From Thiomicrorhabdus sp. ZW0627 (GTDB lineage: Bacteria > Pseudomonadota > Gammaproteobacteria > Thiomicrospirales > Thiomicrospiraceae), in contig NZ_JARUQR010000001.1 in the NCBI RefSeq assembly GCF_029767005.1, positions 863,028-927,027 on the forward strand: a stretch of 64,000 nucleotides of DNA. Direction: 5' to 3'. Below the pieces are notes generated by a model, which did not search any database, was not told where the DNA came from, and worked only from the letters and a program-made list of their open reading frames with translations. The position numbers and the translations under genes were made by a program. This document shows positions 27,409 to 35,987 of the stretch, in pieces. Within the stretch, counting starts at the first letter, position 1. Every line of letters begins with the position of its first letter.

Positions 27409-28815
27409 ATGCCACAAGCAATCTTAGATTTAATGAAAGAGAATGACGTTAAATGGGTTGACCTACGCTTTACTGATACACACGGTAAAGAGCAACACGT
27501 TACTATTCCTGCCAACAAAGTAGATGAAGACTTCTTCACAGACGGCGAAACGTTCGACGGTTCTTCTATCGCTGGTTGGAAAGGCATCAACGATTCTGAC
27601 ATGCTTCTTATGCCTCAGACTGACGGTTACTACATGGATCCGTTCACCAACGATCCAACCTTGATCATCCGTTGTATGATCGTAGAACCAGCAACAATGG
27701 AATCTTATGAAAAAGATCCTCGTGGTATCGCTAAAAAAGCGGAAGCTTACCTAAAATCTACTGGTATCGCAGATTCAGCATTCTTCGGACCTGAGCCTGA
27801 ATTCTTCATCTTCGACGACGTTCGCTGGGGTGCAGACATGTCCGGTTGTTTTGTTAAGATCGATGGTAACGAAGCAGCATGGAACACTGAAAAAGTTTAC
27901 TCAGACGGTAACATGGGTCACCGTCCGAAAGTTAAAGGTGGTTACTTCCCAGTTCCTCCTGTTGATCAACTTCACGAAGTACGTGCAGACATCTGCGCCA
28001 TGGCTGAAGAGATGGGTCTTAAACTTGAAGCTCACCACCACGAAGTAGCAGCTGGTGGTCAGTGTGAGTTGGCGGTTGCAGGTAACACTCTAACTGCAAA
28101 AGCGGATGAAGTTCAGATTCTTAAGTACGCTGTTCACAACACTTGTCACGCCCTTGGCAAAACAGCTACTTTCATGCCTAAGCCAATCGTTGGTGATAAC
28201 GGTTCTGGTATGCACATCAACATGTCTCTATCTAAAGATGGTAAAAACATCTTTGCCGGTGACGTTTACTCAGGCCTTTCTCAAGAAGCAATCTGGTACA
28301 TCGGTGGTTTGATGAAGCATGCTCGTGCATTGAACGCTTTCACCAACCCTGGTACTAACTCTTATAAGCGTTTGGTTCCAGGCTTTGAAGCACCTATCTT
28401 GCTTGCATACTCTGGTAAGAACCGTTCAGCTTCTATCCGTATCCCTTATGCTCCATCTGAGCGTTCACGTCGTGTTGAACTACGCTTCCCGGATCCAACA
28501 GCTAACCCATACCTTGCATTTACAGCTTCGTTGATGGCTGGTCTTGACGGTATCCTAAACAAGATCGACCCAGGCGAGCCAGCAGAGAAAGATCTATACG
28601 ACCTAGAGCCAGAAGAAGAAGCAACCTACAACACTGTTTGTGCTTCTCTAGACGAAGCGCTTTCGGAACTTGATAAAGACCGTGAGTTCTTGAAGGTGGG
28701 TGGTGTATTCACTGATGAAGCAATTGACTCTTACATCGCACTTAAGATGGAAGAAGTTACACGTTTCCGTGCAACGACTCACCCAATCGAGTTCGACATG
28801 TACTATTCTTCTTAA
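27409..28815 (+). CDS. glnA: Glutamine synthetase, type I
   Basis: 468 residues, GSI-beta type. ATP-dependent amidation of glutamate to glutamine, a dodecamer in the cytoplasm. Motifs include the Asp/Ser loop FDGSSIAGW, the metal and ATP sites [26 protein letters not shown] and [10 protein letters not shown], and the glutamate loop NRSASIRIP. The adenylylation tyrosine is in [11 protein letters not shown] (near 397), so GlnE, encoded convergently next door, can modify it. Codon use is strongly biased toward fast codons. AAAGGACATAAA precedes the ATG. Confidence 0.98.
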   Translation: MPQAILDLMKENDVKWVDLRFTDTHGKEQHVTIPANKVDEDFFTDGETFDGSSIAGWKGINDSDMLLMPQTDGYYMDPFTNDPTLIIRCMIVEPATMESYEKDPRGIAKKAEAYLKSTGIADSAFFGPEPEFFIFDDVRWGADMSGCFVKIDGNEAAWNTEKVYSDGNMGHRPKVKGGYFPVPPVDQLHEVRADICAMAEEMGLKLEAHHHEVAAGGQCELAVAGNTLTAKADEVQILKYAVHNTCHALGKTATFMPKPIVGDNGSGMHINMSLSKDGKNIFAGDVYSGLSQEAIWYIGGLMKHARALNAFTNPGTNSYKRLVPGFEAPILLAYSGKNRSASIRIPYAPSERSRRVELRFPDPTANPYLAFTASLMAGLDGILNKIDPGEPAEKDLYDLEPEEEATYNTVCASLDEALSELDKDREFLKVGGVFTDEAIDSYIALKMEEVTRFRATTHPIEFDMYYSS

Positions 28816-28831
28816 TCAAGAACGAATGGAA

Positions 28832-28862
28832 CAAAAAAAGCCCGCTTAAGCGGGTTTTTTTT
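28832..28862. terminator. Bidirectional terminator between glnA and glnE
   Basis: CCCGCTTAAGCGGG (28841-28854) is a perfect palindrome with seven As before it and nine Ts after, between convergent genes. Confidence 0.95.
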
Positions 28863-28911
28863 TGCCTTCCGAAAATCAGAAAGCCTCTTTATATACTCTC
28901 CCCACTCCCGA

Positions 28912-31656
28912 TCATGTTTCCATCAATTTTTTCCAAATCGACATCACACCCTCTCTTTCTGACAGGTAACAATCACTCTCGACCAAGGCCTTTTGATTCT
29001 GTAGAGCCAATCGATGATATTTGGAGCGATACACCTTATAGGACTTAACCAAACTCTCCACATCCTCTACCGAAAGCAAACCGACACGCTCGATCGCCTC
29101 CAGCATTCGAATATTATCGGTATACTCGGAAAGCTCGGGATAATCATGCGAAAAAGCCAGCACCAGATACTGAACCATAAACTCGATATCGACAATACCG
29201 CCACGCCCATGCTTCAGATCAAACACTTCATCATTAGATTTATCCAATGATTCCCGCATTTTCTGACGCATTTCAATCACCTCGTCCCTCACCCTCAGAG
29301 GATCTCTTTGTTTCTGGAGGAATGCATGCCTGAATTCATTAAAGGCGCTTCTTGACTGTACATCCCCCACGACAGGCCTAGCTCGAACAAATGCTTGATG
29401 TTCCCAATTCCACGCTTTATTTTCTATATACGATTTGTATGCCGAAAGATCGGTTACCATCAAACCGGACGCGCCATTCGGCCTTAAACGCGTATCCACC
29501 TCATAAAGAACTCCAGCCGGCATCAATGTTGTCATCAATGAAATCACCTTCTGACCCATTCGCACGAAATACAAAGAGTTCTCTAGACTACGTCCTCGCT
29601 CATTGACAGCGGAAGCACTGGGACTAAGCCCCTCATACAACATGACAATATCCAAGTCAGAGCCATATCCCAATTCGATACCACCGACTTTTCCATAACC
29701 CAAAACCAGGAATGGATCACGGTCACTCTCATCATCCAAACCACCAGGCAATCCATTTTTACTTTGCATATAACGCCATGCGAAAGTGACAACTCCATTC
29801 AGAACCGCTTCTGCAATCCAGGTCAAATAGTCGCTCACCTTCATAATCGGAACATTCCCTGTCACGTCCGCAGCCGCAACCCTAAATACCTGTGCATGGC
29901 GCCACTGTCGGATCTGCTCCATAAAACGTTCTTCATCTTCGCCAACCTCTTCCAACAGATGTTCGACTTCAAGATTCAACTGCTGCAGGTCCAAAGGCGC
30001 ATACAGCGCACGCTCATCCAATAATTGATCCATCAAAGCAGGATACTTGGCAAGCATATCCGTCATCCATGGACTGATCTCACATAATGAGATCAGATGC
30101 TTCAATGCGACCGGATTCTCTTTCAACAACACTAGATACACACTGCGCTGTACAACACTCTCAACTACCTTGAGAACTCTTACAAACGTCTGTTCGAGAT
30201 ATCCATGCTTTAACAAGGCTTCAATCAACAACGGCATGAATGCATTCAAACGCTCCACCCCATCTCTACTCAAACGTCCGACCGAGCGGCTCAATTTAAA
30301 ATCGTTCAGATGTTTCAAAAAAGAGGGAATGTCGGCTTCTGCTAACTCGATATCGTGCAGCCCCTCAATCGAGCTCATGTCACCCAACCAGAAATCGCTC
30401 AATTCACCGACCTCCTCACTCGCTTCCTCTGTAGCAAACACTTCGACGAACTGAGCCTGAACATAGTCACGATGCTTATTCAAAACCGACATAAAGCCGG
30501 CATAGTCCTCAAACCCCATGGAGCTGGCCAAGGCCAATTGCTGCTGGGCATCCCGAGGAAGATCATGGGTCTGTTGATCCATCCACTCCTGCAAACGGTT
30601 TTCGGCACGGCGTAGGAACGTATACGCCGCCATCAGACCGTCATAGACCTCTTGTTCGATGAACCCCAACGACAATAACTGTTGCATCATCGGCGTTAAA
30701 GCACGTCCCTGCAAAGTACGATCCCGACCACCATGCACCAACTGAAAGGCCTGTACAATGAATTCAATCTCGCGAATCCCTCCGGGCCCTAACTTGACAT
30801 TGTCCTGCATCCCTTTTTTCTTAACCTCTGCCGAAATCATCTGCTTAAGCTCTCGCAGAGACTCCATCGCACTGAAATCGACATAACGACGATAAACGAA
30901 CGGACGAAGAATATCGAACAGCGATTGCGCTTCCTTAGCATCACCCGCCATAGCTCTAGCTTTAACCAAGGCATAACGCTCCCAAGCACGGCCATGAATC
31001 TCATAATAATGCTCTATTCCGGCAAAGCTCGACGCCAATGGACCTGCATCCCCGAACGGGCGCAGTCGCATATCCACCCGGTAAACAAAGCCATCCTCCG
31101 TCACCTCAACCAAAGACTTGTTTAGTGCCTGCCCCAACCGGACAAAAAATTGATCATTGGAAATACTTTTTCCAGTCCCTTGGGTCTCGCCCTGCTCCGG
31201 GTAAACAAAAATGAGGTCGATATCCGAAGAGAAGTTCAACTCCTGCCCGCCGAGCTTGCCCATTCCCAGTACAATCAATTTCTGAGGTTTTCCGGACTCT
31301 GCTCCAATCGGAGTACCATAACGCTCGCAAAATCTTTCGTAATGCCAATCCAAAGCCGCAGCCACCAGCGCATCCGCCAGGTCGGAAACGTCCCTCATAG
31401 TTTCTTGCAAGTCGGCCAAACCGGTCAAATCCCTAATGGCGATTCGGGTCATCTGCCAGTTTCTCTGTTGACGCAAATGTCTTTTTAAAACAGTCTCATC
31501 CTCGGAGCCTCGAACCAATCCGTAAACCTGACGGTACAACTCACCGTCTGCCATATCTGGCCGCCAATGCGATTCTTCCAAAACCTCGGGATAACGACGA
31601 CCGACCATTTCAACGAAACGACTCCAATCAATGGCATTCTGCAAGCTGTATTCCAT
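28912..31656 (-). CDS. glnE: Bifunctional glutamine synthetase adenylyltransferase/deadenylylase
   Basis: 914 residues from the ATG at 31656 (an in-frame GTG two codons earlier is possible). Two nucleotidyltransferase domains: the N-terminal deadenylylase with LGMGKLGGQELNFSSDIDLIFVY split by its SDxD acids, and the C-terminal adenylylase with LGYGKVGGIELGYGSDLDIVMLY; each is followed by a GlnD-PII-UTase helical domain. It attaches AMP to GlnA when nitrogen is rich and removes it when poor, under PII control. Slightly shorter than E. coli GlnE (946), the loss being at the N-terminus. Adjacent to its target glnA and close to PII. Confidence 0.96.
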   Translation of the reverse strand: MEYSLQNAIDWSRFVEMVGRRYPEVLEESHWRPDMADGELYRQVYGLVRGSEDETVLKRHLRQQRNWQMTRIAIRDLTGLADLQETMRDVSDLADALVAAALDWHYERFCERYGTPIGAESGKPQKLIVLGMGKLGGQELNFSSDIDLIFVYPEQGETQGTGKSISNDQFFVRLGQALNKSLVEVTEDGFVYRVDMRLRPFGDAGPLASSFAGIEHYYEIHGRAWERYALVKARAMAGDAKEAQSLFDILRPFVYRRYVDFSAMESLRELKQMISAEVKKKGMQDNVKLGPGGIREIEFIVQAFQLVHGGRDRTLQGRALTPMMQQLLSLGFIEQEVYDGLMAAYTFLRRAENRLQEWMDQQTHDLPRDAQQQLALASSMGFEDYAGFMSVLNKHRDYVQAQFVEVFATEEASEEVGELSDFWLGDMSSIEGLHDIELAEADIPSFLKHLNDFKLSRSVGRLSRDGVERLNAFMPLLIEALLKHGYLEQTFVRVLKVVESVVQRSVYLVLLKENPVALKHLISLCEISPWMTDMLAKYPALMDQLLDERALYAPLDLQQLNLEVEHLLEEVGEDEERFMEQIRQWRHAQVFRVAAADVTGNVPIMKVSDYLTWIAEAVLNGVVTFAWRYMQSKNGLPGGLDDESDRDPFLVLGYGKVGGIELGYGSDLDIVMLYEGLSPSASAVNERGRSLENSLYFVRMGQKVISLMTTLMPAGVLYEVDTRLRPNGASGLMVTDLSAYKSYIENKAWNWEHQAFVRARPVVGDVQSRSAFNEFRHAFLQKQRDPLRVRDEVIEMRQKMRESLDKSNDEVFDLKHGRGGIVDIEFMVQYLVLAFSHDYPELSEYTDNIRMLEAIERVGLLSVEDVESLVKSYKVYRSKYHRLALQNQKALVESDCYLSEREGVMSIWKKLMET

Positions 31657-31770
31657 ACCCACCCTTTCAGACTTTTATTCTATTTTCTATTAAGTTAATT
31701 ATTTTAATGCATTACTGCACTGTACTAAATAGATACGCACTTAACAGAAGATTTTAATTCTAAAATAAAC

Positions 31771-31786
31771 CCAACAGGCCTGTTGG
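31771..31786. repeat. Perfect palindrome CCAACAGGCCTGTTGG
   Basis: The longest simple copy of the CAGGCCTG family, 16 bases without a loop, in the 160-base gap between the methyltransferase stop and the glnE start. It has no T run, so a terminator role is doubtful. Confidence 0.8.
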
Positions 31787-31816
31787 ATTCTTAAATGAAC
31801 ATTTAAACTGTAGACA

Positions 31817-32563
31817 TCACTCTATACGGTAAATGTATAAAAGCGTCTTCCTACTATCGCCGAGCTCCCATACTTCGCTTGGCTCCGCATCCGGCACGGC
31901 AAAACTGTTACTCACAAACACCGATCCAGAAGTCATTTCAGACCTTACCTTCTCCCATAACTTAGGCATAGGCTCACTCGACAAAAAGGCATACACCAGA
32001 TCAAACTCACTCAAATCAACCTTCCAAAGATCCGTTGCATAAACCTCGCCGCCTCGCAACCAAGAGAAAAATTTAGAGATAACAAAAGGAATCGGAGCCG
32101 TCTCAACACCAACAGAACGAGTCACATTGACCAGATGACTCATAAAGACCACATTTCCACCCAACCCACAACCAAGATCCAGAAAACGAACGTCCTTCGT
32201 TCTTTTAATCAACGTCTTAAGCGCCTGACGCGTTGTATTATTCGTCAAATAAAGAGGAACACGCTCCTTTCCGGCATTACTAAAAACCAGCCATAAGACA
32301 ATGAAGGCGACCAGACCCAACCAAGACGGAACCTGCAACAGTACCGCCACATACAGAGCGACCGGCATCAAAAACTGGATCCAGCGCCACCAACAAGGCA
32401 ACCCCATCTTACAACTCAGCAACGCCGAAATCCCACCCTGCGCAACAACCAAGACCCATATCGGATACGGTGGAGAAACCACAAACTGTAGAAAATAAAC
32501 ACCAACGGCTAGAATAACCAAAGCCAATAATTGAATAATTAACGCCCTAATTACCTTAGGCAC
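31817..32563 (-). CDS. Membrane-anchored class I SAM methyltransferase
   Basis: 248 residues if it starts at the GTG at 32563, which has AAAGGAG five bases upstream; the open frame continues 22 codons further to a TTG without a ribosome site. Three or four membrane helices (about 1-100) precede a methyltransferase domain with motif I RFLDLGCGLGGNVVFMS (about 128-144), a motif II acidic residue in SVGVETAPIP and DLVYAFLSSEPMP at motif IV. The substrate is unknown. It lies upstream of glnE on the same strand and divergent from PII. Confidence 0.82.
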   Translation of the reverse strand: MPKVIRALIIQLLALVILAVGVYFLQFVVSPPYPIWVLVVAQGGISALLSCKMGLPCWWRWIQFLMPVALYVAVLLQVPSWLGLVAFIVLWLVFSNAGKERVPLYLTNNTTRQALKTLIKRTKDVRFLDLGCGLGGNVVFMSHLVNVTRSVGVETAPIPFVISKFFSWLRGGEVYATDLWKVDLSEFDLVYAFLSSEPMPKLWEKVRSEMTSGSVFVSNSFAVPDAEPSEVWELGDSRKTLLYIYRIE

Positions 32564-32587
32564 CACCACTCCTTTCCCAATATTTAA

Positions 32588-32620
32588 TGCACCAGATTTA
32601 ACAAAATGCGCACCAATTAA
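32588..32620 (+). promoter_or_regulatory. Possible NtrC half-sites upstream of the PII gene
   Basis: Three GCACC-type half-sites (TGCACC at 32588, GCGCACC near 32608, AGCACC near 32622) cluster 90-120 bases before the sigma-54 promoter. None forms a full dyad, so this is weak. Confidence 0.3.
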
Positions 32621-32711
32621 CAGCACCAATACGAATAATCACCACCTAAAGCCCCAATAAAACCACATATTTTTGTGCAAGACATTGATTAAACGAGCAT
32701 TTATACAGAAA

Positions 32712-32727
32712 TGGCACGCAAATTGTT
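32712..32727 (+). promoter_or_regulatory. Sigma-54 promoter for the PII-amtB operon
   Basis: TGGCACGCAAATTGTT follows the consensus TGGCACG-N4-TTGC except for T in place of the last C. It is about 46 bases before the PII ATG at 32774, leaving room for a start site near 32738. Confidence 0.8.
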
Positions 32728-32731
32728 ATGA

Positions 32732-33112
<381 letters not shown>

Positions 33113-33132
33113 TTAACGAGAGGGAAATGATT

Positions 33133-34377
33133 ATGGAACAAATTACTCATCTCAGCTATGCACTAGACACATTCTACTTCTTGATGTCTGGTGCCCTAGT
33201 TATGTGGATGGCTGCCGGTTTTGCCATGCTAGAAGCCGGTCTGGTACGTACAAAAAACACAACTGAAATCCTGGCTAAAAACGTCGGGCTTTTCGCAATT
33301 GCCTGTGTCATGTACATGCTGGTTGGTTACAACATCATGTATGGCGACAGCATCAACTCTTACATCCCAGGAATCAGCTTCCTTCTAGGTGCTGACAACA
33401 CGGTTGCGGATGTACTTGGAAGCAATGGTGACACATACTATTCAAACTTGTCTGACTTCTTCTTCCAGGTTGTATTCGTTGCAACTGCAATGTCTGTTGT
33501 TTCTGGTGCCGTAGCTGAACGTATGAAGTTAATGTCTTTCTTTGTTTTCGCAATCGTTATGACCGGTTTCATCTACCCTGTAGAAGGTTTCTGGAAATGG
33601 GGTGGCGGTTTCCTTGATGAACTAGGATTCTTAGACTTTGCCGGTTCTGGTATCGTTCACATGACTGGTGCTGCTGCAGCCCTTGCTGGTGTTCTGGTCC
33701 TTGGAGCTCGTAAAGGTAAATACGGCGAAAACGGTGAAGTTCGCGCAATCCCAGGTGCGAACCTACCTCTAGCAGCCCTAGGTACGTTTATCCTATGGTT
33801 AGGCTGGTTCGGTTTCAACGGTGGTTCTGAGCTTAAAATCTCAAACATCGACGAAGCGAACGCAGTAGCTATGATCTTCGTTAACACAAACATGGCAGCT
33901 GCCGGTGGTGTTATCGGTGCGATCATCATTTCTAAAATTCTATTTGGTAAAGTTGACCTAACAATGATCCTAAACGGTGCACTTGCAGGTCTGGTTTCGA
34001 TTACTGCCGAGCCACTAACTCCAACTCCATTGGAAGCAACTCTAATCGGTCTTGTGGGTGGTATCATCGTAGTATTCGCTATCCTTGCCATGGATAAGAA
34101 ATTCAAAATCGACGATCCAGTCGGTGCAATCTCTGTACACGGTATCGTAGGTATCTGGGGTCTGATCGCTGTTACATTCACCAACGGTGATGCAACAATT
34201 GGTGCTCAGCTAACTGGTACTGTCGTTATCTTTGCATGGGTATTCATCACAAGTTTGATTACTTGGAGCATCATTAAAGCAGTAATGGGTATTCGAGTAA
34301 CTGAAGAACAAGAGTATGAAGGTGTAGACCAGTCTGAATGTGGAATGGAAGCCTACCCAGAGTTCGTTAAGCGATAA
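33133..34377 (+). CDS. amtB: Ammonium transporter AmtB
   Basis: 414 residues from the second ATG (33133), which GAGAGGG serves at nine bases; the ATG at 33127 is too close to it. Eleven membrane helices. The twin-histidine conduction pair is present in GSGIVHMTGAAAAL and GAISVHGIVGIWG, and the Amt signature lies around DFAGSGIVHMTGA. No long signal peptide is seen, unlike E. coli AmtB. It forms a trimer closed by unmodified GlnK. Codon bias is strong, as for glnA. Confidence 0.95.
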   Translation: MEQITHLSYALDTFYFLMSGALVMWMAAGFAMLEAGLVRTKNTTEILAKNVGLFAIACVMYMLVGYNIMYGDSINSYIPGISFLLGADNTVADVLGSNGDTYYSNLSDFFFQVVFVATAMSVVSGAVAERMKLMSFFVFAIVMTGFIYPVEGFWKWGGGFLDELGFLDFAGSGIVHMTGAAAALAGVLVLGARKGKYGENGEVRAIPGANLPLAALGTFILWLGWFGFNGGSELKISNIDEANAVAMIFVNTNMAAAGGVIGAIIISKILFGKVDLTMILNGALAGLVSITAEPLTPTPLEATLIGLVGGIIVVFAILAMDKKFKIDDPVGAISVHGIVGIWGLIAVTFTNGDATIGAQLTGTVVIFAWVFITSLITWSIIKAVMGIRVTEEQEYEGVDQSECGMEAYPEFVKR

Positions 34378-34427
34378 GAACTCTTACTCAAAAAATCTTA
34401 AACTACTCCTCTGTAATTTAAGTTTTG

Positions 34428-34450
34428 GCCCCGATTTATCGGGGCTTTTT
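34428..34450. terminator. Terminator after amtB
   Basis: GCCCCGAT-TT-ATCGGGGC (34428-34445) is followed by TTTTT. It closes the PII-amtB operon. Confidence 0.93.
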
Positions 34451-34514
34451 CATTTCTGAAAAACAAAAAAACCGCTTTTCAGCGGCCTAGAAAAAACACC
34501 TTAATGCTTTATAG

Positions 34515-34943
34515 TCATAGATTACGTAACTTATACAGCCATTTGAGCAGAGTCATTTTCAAACTTGGCTTCACCTCTATCGGATGACGGTACTTCAACA
34601 GCACCGATTTTTCACCTGGATTATACAAAGGGTGATTGATCCAACCCATCAATTCATCGTAAGCAATTCCCGAATCCAGAGCAACCAACTGCCAGGGAAA
34701 CACTTCATTTCCATTATCGGAAACCGGACCGTCCGATGTAAACGTTAATGGAACCTTTTCTTCTATAATGACTGTTTTCGCTTTTCCGGATTCCATCCAA
34801 ATACGAACCACCTCACCTTCTTCCAAAAGCGTTCCATAAGGCAAAAACTGGTAGGTTGCATTCATATTCGCAACCGGGTTATCAACCAAGGGCGGTCCTT
34901 CCGGAAACTTGAACTGACAGTAACCCCCTGAACAACAAGACAT
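34515..34943 (-). CDS. Conserved-looking protein of unknown function with a Cys-rich start
   Basis: 142 residues that I do not recognise. The N-terminus is MSCCSGGYCQFKF, three cysteines in nine residues, which suggests a metal site; the body is strand-rich and acidic (GTLLEEGEVVRIWMESG, EKVPLTFTSDG), then a basic C-terminus (KMTLLKWLYKLRNL). No signal peptide and no membrane helix. AAAGGAAAGAAAA precedes the ATG, so it is probably translated. It stands alone, convergent with amtB and divergent from the flagellin-like gene. Confidence 0.72.
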   Translation of the reverse strand: MSCCSGGYCQFKFPEGPPLVDNPVANMNATYQFLPYGTLLEEGEVVRIWMESGKAKTVIIEEKVPLTFTSDGPVSDNGNEVFPWQLVALDSGIAYDELMGWINHPLYNPGEKSVLLKYRHPIEVKPSLKMTLLKWLYKLRNL

Positions 34944-35018
34944 TTTTCTTTCCTTTGACTTTTAAAAAGCGTACAATTTGTTTAATAAAGAAACCATTGT
35001 AATTTTAGGAGTTGGATT

Positions 35019-35810
35019 ATGGCAATTGAATCTTTCGGCCCGATTCCAGCAAGTGCCTACATATCAAACCTATCCTCGGTCAATAGCAGTATTGCTTCTG
35101 GCTCGCAAATTAATCAATCTGGCGATAATGCAGCGGGACAAGCAGTTGTCAGCACACTGACATCTCAGATCAATACCCAGGACATGGCCAGCCGCAACGC
35201 TAATGACGGTATCTCCTTGCTTCAAACGGCAGATGCAGGCAGTGAGAGCATTAACAACAATCTGTTGCGAATGAACGAACTGGCGATTCAGGCTCAGAAC
35301 GGCACGCTTAACTCGCAGCAACGTGACATGCTCAACCAGGAATTCCAACAGAACTTGGCCAGCATCAATAGCACTGCCAACAACACAAGCTTCAATGGCG
35401 TCAACCTGTTAAATGCCGACACATCCAGTGTCGACATTGCTCTGGCGGATTCATCCAGTACACTCAACCTACCCAATCTCACACCAAACTCATTGGGATT
35501 GAGTGGTCTGGATATTTCAAATCCGGCCAACGCAGCAACCGCATTGCAAGGCCTTAGCTTGGCCAACGAGCAACTTCTGAACAACCGCAGTCAATTCGGT
35601 GCGCAACAAAACGGCCTGACTTCATCACTCAACAATCTGGCAAATCAAAATTTAAATGCACTCAGTACCCGCAGCCAGATCAGCGACACCGATTTTGCAA
35701 GAGCCATCGCCGAACAGGTTCGTCAAAGCATTCTCAATGAAAGCTCTGCGATGATGCAAGCTCAGAATAACCAGTCACGCGGAAACGTTTTACAACTTCT
35801 AGGTAGCTAA
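35019..35810 (+). CDS. Orphan flagellin-like protein
   Basis: 263 residues with the flagellin D0/D1 helices and only a short central region. The N-terminal conserved part reads SGDNAAGQAVVSTLTSQI, ASRNANDGISLLQTADAG, LLRMNELAIQAQNGTLN and FNGVNLLN; the C-terminal part reads SRSQISDTDFARAIAEQVRQ, ending GNVLQLLGS. The usual first 25 or so residues (INTNVxSLxAQ) are replaced by MAIESFGPIPASAYISNL. AGGAG precedes the ATG. No chaperone, hook or other flagellar gene is near. It could be a minor flagellin or a flagellin-like secreted protein; the function is open. Confidence 0.82.
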   Translation: MAIESFGPIPASAYISNLSSVNSSIASGSQINQSGDNAAGQAVVSTLTSQINTQDMASRNANDGISLLQTADAGSESINNNLLRMNELAIQAQNGTLNSQQRDMLNQEFQQNLASINSTANNTSFNGVNLLNADTSSVDIALADSSSTLNLPNLTPNSLGLSGLDISNPANAATALQGLSLANEQLLNNRSQFGAQQNGLTSSLNNLANQNLNALSTRSQISDTDFARAIAEQVRQSILNESSAMMQAQNNQSRGNVLQLLGS

Positions 35811-35865
35811 GTGCGTTAACCAAAAGCACAGATGTTTTAATGCCTTCTTCCTCCTAGAAGCATTC

Positions 35866-35895
35866 GCCGGTCATTTTATGACCGGCTTTTTTTTG
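35866..35895 (+). terminator. Terminator after the flagellin-like gene
   Basis: GCCGGTCA-TTTTA-TGACCGGC followed by a run of eight Ts. Confidence 0.95.
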
Positions 35896-35922
35896 CCTTT
35901 TTTTAAAATATCTCCTGAACTT

Positions 35923-35952
35923 CAGACAACCCTCCCTGCTCTTTGCTATAAT
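35923..35952 (+). promoter_or_regulatory. Sigma-70 promoter for valS
   Basis: TATAAT (35947-35952) with TG one base upstream (extended -10) and a weak CAGACA (35923-35928) at 18 bases. It lies 35 bases before the valS ATG, so the leader is short. Confidence 0.65.
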
Positions 35953-35987
35953 TTTGGGCTTATTACTATATAAAAATTAAGAGACCG

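Noticed and set aside
31657-31816. Small RNA or leader in the glnE upstream gap
   Set aside because: Only the 16-bp CAGGCCTG palindrome is distinctive; no promoter-terminator pair supports an RNA gene.
33657-34184. Minus-strand 175-codon open frame opposite amtB
   Set aside because: Shadow of amtB with repetitive Ala/Pro/Arg content.
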